A DNA stretch of 64,000 bases from an uncultured Ruminococcus sp. (GTDB lineage: Bacteria; Bacillota; Clostridia; Oscillospirales; Ruminococcaceae), in contig CAJTYV010000001.1 of NCBI GenBank assembly GCA_910584195.1, positions 182 through 64,181 on the forward strand, in the 5' to 3' direction. Positions 57,255 to 64,000 of this stretch are shown here, in pieces (position 1 is the first letter of the stretch; every line of letters begins with the position of its first letter). A program made the position numbers and the translations under genes. Under the pieces are notes generated by a model, which saw only the letters and a list, made by a program, of their open reading frames with translations, did no database searches and was not told where the DNA came from.

Positions 57255-60065
57255 ATGAGAAGTAAAAAAAGAACTATTGGGATTTTGATTGTGGTTATTG
57301 TTGTGTTGTTAGGATTTGCAGGTTCGTTGCTTATCTATAGGAATAATTTATCATCTGAAAAGACAAAGAATAATTCAAACAATAATATTGCACAATCTCT
57401 TTCATCTGCTCCAAGTGGAAAAAGTATTGAGAATTTCTATGATAAGCCAATAACAGATGAAAAGGTAGCTTTGGATTCTATTGAGGTCAATAGAGATAAA
57501 TTAGGATATTCAGATAAGAATTTTACTTTTGAATTTGAAAGAAAAAATGAATATATGGGTGCTTCTTATTCTTTTAAACTACTCTATAAAAATATTCCAG
57601 TAAAAGGGAAAGGAGTAAGTGTAATTACTTATAGTGATAATAGTGCAGATGTATTAATGACGGGTGGAGTTGATGTTGAAAAAATAAGTAATATAAGTAC
57701 AAATCCGAAAATTACGCAAGATGAAGCACTTGATATTGCTAAAGAAACTTTGGGAGAAGAAGCTTTTGAATCTTATAATTTACTGTCTGAAAAACCTAAA
57801 GTTAATCCAGAACTTACAATTTTTGAAATAGAAGATAACTATTTAATTGCTTATTGTATTGAGGTTAATTTTTGGGTATGCATTATCAATGCTGAAAATG
57901 GAAATGTGATTACCTCCCGTAGTACATTAGTTGCAAATTCAGCTGAATATAAGGGACAAAACGGAGATAGTCATCAAATCTTTTATGATGATTATGAAGA
58001 TGAAAATCGGAACATAAAAAATCTAATTTGGAATAGGGAATATAACATTTTTGTATATAATAATGGAAATGCAATTACTCTGGAAGATATACAATCTAAT
58101 AATAACAAAAGTGCAATTGACGGAATGGCAAATACATATGAAGCGTTTAAATATTTCAAAAGACATTTTAGTAAAGAATTTAATGCTACTCACATTTATG
58201 TTAATGTAGATAATCAGTTAGATGAAAATGGAAAAGTTGAAAAAGACAGTGCAAAAGGTGGATATGAAGCAGATGGAAATAAGGCAAATTTAATCTTTAC
58301 CATAGCTTCAAATAAAAATAAAGCTCAAAAAAGTGCATATTTAGATATTGTTGCACATGAATACACACATTCCGTTACATTGTCAATAGCCTTCACCGAT
58401 ATCAGTAGACATAGCGATGAACGAGATGCTTTAATGGAAGCATATTCAGATATTTTTGGTCAACTAATTGAACAGGAATCAACTGGAACAACTGATTGGA
58501 TTCAAAATGTAGATTGTAATTTATTAGAGAAAATAGCTGTAGATGGTAGTACTGATAGAAATTTAAAACAGCCAAAAATTAAAAAATATAGTAAATGGGA
58601 GAATAGTGGAGATGTTGTGCATAAGAATAGCACAATTATTTCACATACAGCATATTTAATGAGTAAAAGTAATGATAGTAAAAAGTATGATGCTGAATTT
58701 CTCCTTGATTATGACCAATTAGCTCAATTATGGTATGGTTCATTGATATATCTTAAAGATATGCATTTTCAAGATTTTTCCGATTGCAGATATGCGGTTG
58801 AAAAATCTGCAAGAAAACTAATAGAAGAGGGAGTATTGCTTGAAAATAACCTAAAAGTTATAGAACAAGCATTTAATGAAGTGGAAGTAAGCAGTAACCC
58901 TGCTCGGCGTGGTGCAAAAGACAGTGCAGAAATAAAGGAAAAACACGCTGAAACAGTTTCCATTGAAGACGAAATTCAATCGTCTGAACCTGTGGAAATT
59001 ACAGAAGTTCTAACAGAACCTAATCCCAAAATCACCGATAGTGATTATAATGGAACAGCTTATATAAATGTTTATGATAATTTTGTTACTATAAGAGATG
59101 AAGAATTAGTTTCTGAGGGAGATGCATATCTTAATTCACAAAGTAAATCAGTTTCTGATGAATATGGATTGAAGTTAGTTTTGACACACCAAGATACATT
59201 ATACTTAGATAAAAACGGTGATTTTATACAGTTTAATAATGATAACGATGTGAAATATTGCTGCGGAAATTATCGCATACTTGATAATAATGAAATTGAT
59301 TTTAAATACGAGAAATGCTATCTTTATGGAGATAAGATTGATGATTTTACTACACATATAATTGAAGAAAATGTTTTGGACAATGATTATAAATATGATT
59401 TTAACAATGGTCCAAGGGAAGCATATATGCATCGATTATCAAATGCAAATGAATATAATTATATGGCTGTTGCTCTATCAAATTGTTGTGGTTGGTTTAA
59501 CGAATTACCTTCTCCAGGCTATCAAGATTATTATGATAATCTTGATATATGTAAATTTTCTTTTCTTGGGTCACATGATAATGCAGTTAAGCCAAAGATA
59601 AGAGATAATTATATCATTGCGGAACAAAAGGGGTATTCTTTTGGTGAAATTTTCAATTTAGATGAATTCACATTACAATATTCTAACTTTGACGTGATAA
59701 ATAACAATAAAACAGACTATATTCATCGTCCTGGTCAAAAAATAGATGATTTAATACTTGATAATATTGAATTTAAATTTAATAAGAATAAAACATGGAG
59801 TATTACTAATAATTCTGATTACGATTATTATGGTAAAACAACTGGAAATTGGGAATTAATAGATGAACATATTTTAGCTATTATTTGCGATGATTGTTAT
59901 TATCAAGGTAGTTATAATAGTGATGCTATAAATTTTTTATATCTTGATTTTGAAAATAATGAAATTTATATACCATTATTTGTTGAATCTCCTTCTATGC
60001 TTCCTTTGATGGATAGATTTAAGAATTCTTCAAATCAAAGTGGCAATTTAGAAAAATTAAATTAA
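57255..60065 (+). CDS. Secreted/membrane-anchored M4-family metallopeptidase with large C-terminal extension
   Basis: About 936 residues from the ATG at 57255 (TTGGAG). N-terminal transmembrane helix (GILIVVIVVLLGFAGSLLIY). A FTP/PepSY-like propeptide (~60-240) precedes the thermolysin domain: HEYTH at 368-372, third zinc ligand Glu395 in EAYSDIFG (24 residues later, as in thermolysin), and the His456 in VHKNSTIISHTAYL (88 later). A further ~350-residue C-terminal region has no recognised family (several CC pairs, CCGNYR, CCGWF). The A+T content is well above the rest of the window, a sign of transfer. A terminator follows. Confidence 0.88.
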   Translation: MRSKKRTIGILIVVIVVLLGFAGSLLIYRNNLSSEKTKNNSNNNIAQSLSSAPSGKSIENFYDKPITDEKVALDSIEVNRDKLGYSDKNFTFEFERKNEYMGASYSFKLLYKNIPVKGKGVSVITYSDNSADVLMTGGVDVEKISNISTNPKITQDEALDIAKETLGEEAFESYNLLSEKPKVNPELTIFEIEDNYLIAYCIEVNFWVCIINAENGNVITSRSTLVANSAEYKGQNGDSHQIFYDDYEDENRNIKNLIWNREYNIFVYNNGNAITLEDIQSNNNKSAIDGMANTYEAFKYFKRHFSKEFNATHIYVNVDNQLDENGKVEKDSAKGGYEADGNKANLIFTIASNKNKAQKSAYLDIVAHEYTHSVTLSIAFTDISRHSDERDALMEAYSDIFGQLIEQESTGTTDWIQNVDCNLLEKIAVDGSTDRNLKQPKIKKYSKWENSGDVVHKNSTIISHTAYLMSKSNDSKKYDAEFLLDYDQLAQLWYGSLIYLKDMHFQDFSDCRYAVEKSARKLIEEGVLLENNLKVIEQAFNEVEVSSNPARRGAKDSAEIKEKHAETVSIEDEIQSSEPVEITEVLTEPNPKITDSDYNGTAYINVYDNFVTIRDEELVSEGDAYLNSQSKSVSDEYGLKLVLTHQDTLYLDKNGDFIQFNNDNDVKYCCGNYRILDNNEIDFKYEKCYLYGDKIDDFTTHIIEENVLDNDYKYDFNNGPREAYMHRLSNANEYNYMAVALSNCCGWFNELPSPGYQDYYDNLDICKFSFLGSHDNAVKPKIRDNYIIAEQKGYSFGEIFNLDEFTLQYSNFDVINNNKTDYIHRPGQKIDDLILDNIEFKFNKNKTWSITNNSDYDYYGKTTGNWELIDEHILAIICDDCYYQGSYNSDAINFLYLDFENNEIYIPLFVESPSMLPLMDRFKNSSNQSGNLEKLN

Positions 60066-60095
60066 AATTCCTATCCCCTAAAAAACATCATATCA

Positions 60096-60140
60096 AAAAA
60101 GTCCCCGATATGTTCTTTTAAAACATATCGGGGACTTTTT
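60096..60140. terminator. Strong bidirectional terminator
   Basis: 19-bp stem (60096-60114 with 60122-60140), core GTCCCCGATATGTT, 7-nt loop, A run before and T run after. It separates the M4 gene from the convergent M48 gene. Confidence 0.92.
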
Positions 60141-60173
60141 TAACTGTAGGTCATTAAGGGGTTAAGGAAAACT

Positions 60174-61064
60174 TTACTTCGCAAACTCGTCAAATTCTTC
60201 AAGATGTTTAATTCTGAGGGTAATTCTCGGGTGACTGGCAACCATTTTCTGAATAATGGAACTGTTATCGCCCAAAGATATTTTTTCAAGGAGATATAAC
60301 GCTTCAATCATATCGGTATCATATCCAATTGAGTAAGAAAACAAATCCGCTTTAAATTCATTTTTACGGCTGTTTACCGACAAAATCACCTGTAATCCGA
60401 AATTCAAAAACCAAATAGAAAACTCAAAATAAAGCCTTATTAAAAGCATTAATGCGGAAAAAATACTGCGTTTTCCAGTAAATGCACTCTGAACCCAATC
60501 TAATAATAACAAAAATAATCTTGCAATGAGTACAAACACGGAAAGAATACCGTTTCCGACAATAGCATATATAGATGCCATTGTATCTCCATGTACAAGA
60601 TGTGCAATTTCATGCCCGATAACTGCTTTTAGTTCATCTTCGGTGAATGTCTGCATTGCTCCCTTGGTGACTGCAATCGTATTTCTTCCTAATGCCATAG
60701 CGTTGACTGTCATGTTGTCTATTACGCAAATTTCAATCTTTCTGAGTTTTTTGTATTTCTCTTTGGCACGTTCATAAACTTCCTCAAATAATGGCTGTAA
60801 ATATTCTGTTTCCCGTTTCGTTTCAAGCGGTCGAACTCTGTTTAATAACCGCAAAAGTTTCTCGCCTAACGGACTAAATCCAATCATTAGCGAAACTGTA
60901 TAAACCACAAATACTATCAAAAAGCTTTTTGCCGTACCTCCTAAAAGCAGTGATGAAATTACATAGTAGAATATGGAACAAACAAGATAAATAGGGTTGT
61001 TTTTCCAAAACTGAAAAAGAAAAAGTACACTTCTTTCTATATCATCAATGAATCTGTCAATCAT
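60174..61064 (-). CDS. M48-family (HtpX-like) membrane metallopeptidase
   Basis: 296 residues from the ATG at 61064 (GAGGGA). Two hydrophobic segments near the start (LVCSIFYYVISSLLLGG and FLIVFVVYTVSLMIGF), then VIGHEIAHLVHGD with HExxH zinc ligands (near 169-173), the Glu ligand in NEFKADLFSY, and further helices. HtpX-like proteases clip membrane or surface proteins. It overlaps the region after the coupling ATPase, 11 bases from its stop, so it is in the same transcript and may be part of the same mobile element. Confidence 0.85.
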   Translation of the reverse strand: MIDRFIDDIERSVLFLFQFWKNNPIYLVCSIFYYVISSLLLGGTAKSFLIVFVVYTVSLMIGFSPLGEKLLRLLNRVRPLETKRETEYLQPLFEEVYERAKEKYKKLRKIEICVIDNMTVNAMALGRNTIAVTKGAMQTFTEDELKAVIGHEIAHLVHGDTMASIYAIVGNGILSVFVLIARLFLLLLDWVQSAFTGKRSIFSALMLLIRLYFEFSIWFLNFGLQVILSVNSRKNEFKADLFSYSIGYDTDMIEALYLLEKISLGDNSSIIQKMVASHPRITLRIKHLEEFDEFAK

Positions 61065-61075
61065 AGCAATTCCCT

Positions 61076-62464
61076 CTAAAATGGCTTGCAAACGTGCAGT
61101 TTGCTGTGAAAATATTCGTCTCTTGAAAGAAAAATGCCATATCCCGTCTGTAACTGCTTTATCTCATCAGGGTGATATAAAAATTCTCGCACTCGTCTTG
61201 CTGAACCGAAACCCGTTTGCGTTGTGTCAAGTCCTTTTTGTTGCAATTGATAGGTCACTTCCATGGTCTGCCTTGTGCCTAAAATATTCGCCCAATTTTC
61301 TGAATTTACTGCGCTGTTCTGACGTAAAACAAGATAATTGTTGCAGTTTTCAATAATCTGCTGTGTAAAATCTTCATCTTCTGCGCTTGCAAGGTCGGAA
61401 AGACTTTGAGTTGCCAAAACACAAGTCACATTCGCACTTCTTGACTTACTTACAAGGTCAATAAGCGTTTTTGAAACGTATACGTTGATTTCATCGAACA
61501 AGAAAAATGTTCGGTTGCCATTTTGAAAACGCTGACTTATCGCTTTTTTACTGTCAATCAAGACCAATCGACCAAAAGCGGGAGATATTTCGGGATAAAT
61601 AAGCGGATTCAAAATAAATAAAATAATTGCTTTTTCTTTTAACGCTGTTGCAATATCTATTCCTGTATCGGAAAATAGTTCTCCCAATTCGCTTTCTGCA
61701 ACGGTTGAAAATCTTGCAATTGAATTTTCTGCAATTTTGCCCGAAGTTTTGGCGATTTCGAGATTTTCCAAATGCTTTTCTTTGGAAATTCTTTTTTCTT
61801 TCACCAACTGCATTGACAGTGACGAAAATTTATCCAGTTCCATATATTTGACAATCGTTTGGAATGAAAGTGGAATTTCTGCTTTGTTCATCAACAAAAT
61901 CAATCGCTGTAAGTAACGTTCCGCATTGACTTTGTAATGCTCCTCCGACCAGTCCGTCATATTGATAAGCATATCCTTTGCAACAGTAGGAGAGGTATTA
62001 AAAAACGGGTTATATGTATCGGATAAGGACGGATTTGTTAAATTAATGCAGTAAATTTTCTTGCGGTAACTCTTATTTAACTGTGTTAAAACATCTAAAA
62101 TACTGCCTTTTCCTGTATCTCCTTTGCCGTCTACAATCAGCATGGGAAAGTCTTTTTTCATACAGTTTTGCATATAATTGCTGAGTGCAACGGTTTTTCC
62201 ACTTCCGGTAGTTCCGCAAATAAAAATATGCTTTGCATTATCAGGAGAAAAAATCGGCTTTCTGCCGTTATATCCCAATAATGCGGAATTGGTTTCATTT
62301 AAGTTTTTCTGTTTCATTCTGTGTTTCACCCTCTTAAAATCACGGCGAAAATTAAACAGCTTTCGCATAAAAACAGTTTGTCTGCAACCGTGGATAATAA
62401 TACAGATTGGAACTGTAAAAATCAGAATTTTTATAATTATTTCATATTTTTTAAGTCCGTTCAA
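61076..62464 (-). CDS. VirD4/TraG-type conjugation coupling ATPase
   Basis: 462 residues. A single N-terminal helix (IIIKILIFTVPICIIIHGC) anchors it; Walker A is CGTTGSGKTVALSNYM (about 80-95), Walker B FFLFDEINVYV (about 311-321), LATQSLSDLASAE with the Q of the motif and FGRLVLIDSKKA are typical of TraG/TraD/VirD4. These hexamers feed DNA to a transfer pore. The start is a TTG with no clear site; a nine-codon frame with a good GAGGTGA site precedes it, so the true start is uncertain. It supports a conjugative or mobilisable element. Confidence 0.82.
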   Translation of the reverse strand: MNGLKKYEIIIKILIFTVPICIIIHGCRQTVFMRKLFNFRRDFKRVKHRMKQKNLNETNSALLGYNGRKPIFSPDNAKHIFICGTTGSGKTVALSNYMQNCMKKDFPMLIVDGKGDTGKGSILDVLTQLNKSYRKKIYCINLTNPSLSDTYNPFFNTSPTVAKDMLINMTDWSEEHYKVNAERYLQRLILLMNKAEIPLSFQTIVKYMELDKFSSLSMQLVKEKRISKEKHLENLEIAKTSGKIAENSIARFSTVAESELGELFSDTGIDIATALKEKAIILFILNPLIYPEISPAFGRLVLIDSKKAISQRFQNGNRTFFLFDEINVYVSKTLIDLVSKSRSANVTCVLATQSLSDLASAEDEDFTQQIIENCNNYLVLRQNSAVNSENWANILGTRQTMEVTYQLQQKGLDTTQTGFGSARRVREFLYHPDEIKQLQTGYGIFLSRDEYFHSKLHVCKPF

Positions 62465-62561
62465 ATAGATTAAAAATCATAGCTTGTCACCTCGCATTAA
62501 TTTGGTTTGTTACATTATATGCTAAAAAATAGGCTTGTATGATGTGGGACAAGGTATAAAA

Positions 62562-62592
62562 AATAGAAGTAATGTTTAACATCACTTCTATT
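62562..62592 (-). terminator. Terminator of the 135-residue gene
   Basis: Minus strand: AATAGAAGT(G)ATG/CATTACTTCTATT-like stem with one mismatch, ~5-nt loop, followed by TTTTTTAT. It lies 13 bases after the stop. Confidence 0.7.
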
Positions 62593-62604
62593 AATTTTAT
62601 ATTT

Positions 62605-63012
62605 TTATGATAGATTACATATTTGTTCGCACACTGTATCACTCATTAAATATAGTTCAATACAATCTTTTAATTGTTTTTTACAATTTTGCTGAAGCAT
62701 AACTTTTTGTAGACTTTTTGAGGATAGTTCATGATAGTTTTTGTTTTCAGATTCTTCTAATTCTATCAATTCCTCAAAGTAGTATTCTCTGATATCTAAC
62801 AGTGCTTTTATAGATTTAGCGTTTTCAAAACATTGTTTGAGTTCTTCCAGTTGATTATTCTCTGGAATGCTTCTCCATAAATATAGCATAGAAAGAGCAT
62901 TTTTCAATTGTCCTTCAAATGTATTTTGGTCGGCTTTTTGATATGTTTGAAAATATTCTTTGTCCTTTTGAATCAAATTACAATATTGTTTTACTAATTC
63001 ATCTGTATTCAT
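62605..63012 (-). CDS. Protein of unknown function (135 residues)
   Basis: AAAGAGAGGGAAAG upstream of the ATG at 63012 is a usable ribosome site. All-helical, with many Leu/Glu/Lys (YFEELIELEESENKNYHEL), Cys in CKKQLKDCIEL. No family recognised. It lies between a coupling ATPase and a replication-relaxation protein on the same strand, so it is likely to be part of the element. Confidence 0.6.
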   Translation of the reverse strand: MNTDELVKQYCNLIQKDKEYFQTYQKADQNTFEGQLKNALSMLYLWRSIPENNQLEELKQCFENAKSIKALLDIREYYFEELIELEESENKNYHELSSKSLQKVMLQQNCKKQLKDCIELYLMSDTVCEQICNLS

Positions 63013-63087
63013 TTACTTTCCCTCTCTTTCAACGTTAAATTTTCCTAAAGTATATCATATATAGTTTGAAATCTCAACATATAATCG

Positions 63088-63732
63088 CTATTTCAGACTT
63101 TGCATATAGTCAGTGATTTTCTGTAAAGAAAGTATTTCTATGTTGGTATAATATCTCTGACTGTTATTCAAAACGTTTAAAATTGCCGTCTGATAATCGG
63201 GAACGACCCATATTTGCGTATCATATTCCATGAAATTATCCTTAATAATATTTAACAAGCGGTTGTTTGCTTTCTTTGTTAACTCGACTTCTACGCAATT
63301 TGTCTGTTCGTCTTTTGTAAAAATAAAATCGGTTCTGTGTCTGCGTATTCCAAAACCGTCCGACTGGTGCAATTGCTTTTCCGTTGTGATGTCGTTTAAG
63401 GACAAGTTTTCTTTATGTATGAAATAAATTGCCGTATCTAAAACTGTCCTGTCATGTACGATTTGTTCAATTTTGACTTTTTCCGTACCTGTTCCAACTT
63501 GTATAAGCGATTTGCCTTTGGCTGTCAAAAAATAAATACTTGGCACACCATACAAAAATTTTTTACGCTCTAAATATCCTGCTTCAATTAAAATCTTTAA
63601 TCTTCGGTCTGTCGCTCTCTGTCCCGAAAAATTGGCTAACCATCTAATGTGTTTACTTCCACACGCTCTCCAACGGTCAACTTCTCTTAAAATCAACTCG
63701 TCTCTTTCTGTTAATCTCACCTGTTCCACCAC
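63088..63732 (-). CDS. Replication-relaxation family protein
   Basis: 214 residues. The N-terminal winged helix (LTERDELILREVDRWRACGSKHI then RLKILIEAGYLERKKFLYGVP and FLTAKGK) is the Replic_Relax pattern, common on Firmicute ICEs and plasmids. The C-terminal ~100 residues (RRHRTDFIFTKDEQTNCVEVELTKK) resemble a nuclease-like fold with D and E/K residues. Its role is in initiating plasmid replication or relaxation, not proven. It faces an AT-rich repeat and nested palindromes starting ~20 bases away. Confidence 0.85.
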   Translation of the reverse strand: MVEQVRLTERDELILREVDRWRACGSKHIRWLANFSGQRATDRRLKILIEAGYLERKKFLYGVPSIYFLTAKGKSLIQVGTGTEKVKIEQIVHDRTVLDTAIYFIHKENLSLNDITTEKQLHQSDGFGIRRHRTDFIFTKDEQTNCVEVELTKKANNRLLNIIKDNFMEYDTQIWVVPDYQTAILNVLNNSQRYYTNIEILSLQKITDYMQSLK

Positions 63733-63752
63733 CTCTTATATATAATTAAATA

Positions 63753-63788
63753 ATAATAAAAAATAAGAATATAATAAAAAATAAGAAT
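63753..63788. repeat. Two perfect tandem 18-bp AT-rich repeats (iteron-like)
   Basis: ATAATAAAAAATAAGAAT occurs at 63753-63770 and 63771-63788, followed by a degenerate third (ATAAATAAAAATAAAT). It sits in the leader of the replication-relaxation gene. Such tandem repeats are typical initiator-binding iterons or DNA-unwinding elements. Confidence 0.75.
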
Positions 63789-63817
63789 ATAAATAAAAAT
63801 AAATATTATAACTTGCT

Positions 63818-63938
63818 CACAGCTTCGGTGAATTGCAAATATAATTTATTATATGTATTGCACGATGTTATAGTGGGGTCTCGTATGAAATAGGAGACCC
63901 CACTATAACATCGGCAATTGTAATTCGCCGAAACTGTG
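63818..63938. other. Nested palindromes: candidate origin or transfer origin
   Basis: Inner arms GATGTTATAGTGGGGTCTC (63864-63882) and its complement (63894-63912), 19 bp perfect with an 11-nt loop, extended by ATTGC on both sides with a one-base bulge. Outer arms 63818-63838 and 63918-63938 match at 18 of 21 (CACAGCTTCGGTGAATTGC). It is next to AT-rich iterons and the Replic_Relax gene. The remaining 63939-64000 shows nothing recognisable. Confidence 0.65.
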
Positions 63939-64000
63939 GGCTTTCTCGTTATATCTTTATTTTTATGCTCTGTCTTTTGTGATTAGTACACTTTTGTAAT

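Overview
This window looks like chromosome from a Gram-positive, low-to-moderate GC member of the Clostridia, most like a Ruminococcus-type Oscillospiraceae. The inference rests on a Firmicute-style division and cell-wall cluster with a PASTA-tailed transpeptidase, class B sortases with an LPQTG surface protein, sporulation-derived genes (SigH-like sigma factor, SpoIID domain, cotJA/cotJB), GAGGTG/AAGGAGG ribosome binding sites and textbook TTGACA-17-TATAAT promoters. No rRNA, tRNA or CRISPR array was recognised. The right-hand 8 kb is visibly more AT-rich and carries mobile-element genes.

Layout. 0-0.5 kb: the end of a Thr-rich, LPQTG-anchored wall protein. 0.6-7.3 kb (minus strand): AraC regulator, DNA glycosylase, RqcH, RlmA, a TrmK-Nif3 fusion, small redox and zinc proteins, and a SigH-like sigma factor. 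7.4-22.9 kb (minus): a division/wall cluster running mraZ, rsmH, ftsL, spoVD-type PBP, murE, mraY, ftsW, murG, murA, ftsQ, ftsZ and a DivIVA-like coiled coil. It has no murC, murD or murF. 23.2-27.0 kb: a secreted SpoIID-like protein whose conserved blocks are circularly permuted, plus two class B sortases. 27.4-32.9 kb: ThiI, its cysteine desulfurase, a cysteine synthase, TcdA and three small unknowns. 33.0-35.6 kb (plus): a metal ABC importer (ZnuA/C/B type) with a strong promoter and a Fur-like box. 35.7-38.2 kb: a FIST-EAL c-di-GMP phosphodiesterase with a structured leader RNA. 39-43.3 kb: a XRE/S24 regulator, a thioesterase, a DtxR/MntR-type repressor, and then the most interesting pair, a MurL-type epimerase overlapping a MurD (candidate MurD2).

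43.4-55.5 kb is mixed: an acyltransferase, a secreted protein, a phage-type holin pair, cotJA-cotJB with a broken cotJC, panB-panC-panD with a convergent PanG-type reductase, a FAD-Rieske oxidoreductase, a large serine recombinase and a second broken cotJC. Short palindromic repeats (MITE-like, about 165-180 bp, with solo and partial forms) are scattered through the window and abut or interrupt genes. 55.5-64 kb is accessory: a tyrosine integrase flanked by direct and inverted repeats, a large M4-family secreted metalloprotease, an M48 membrane protease, a VirD4/TraG-like coupling ATPase, a replication-relaxation family protein, and an AT-rich tandem repeat beside nested palindromes that resemble an origin or transfer origin.

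How it fits together. The dcw cluster makes and inserts peptidoglycan precursor but lacks the D-glutamate adding enzyme where it would normally sit. A MurL/MurD2-like pair 25 kb away could supply the same dipeptide by adding L-Glu and epimerising it afterwards. PanB/PanG/PanC/PanD would form a full pantothenate route. IscS-type desulfurase and ThiI form a tRNA thiolation pair. All functional statements are from reading motifs and gene order; no database search was run.
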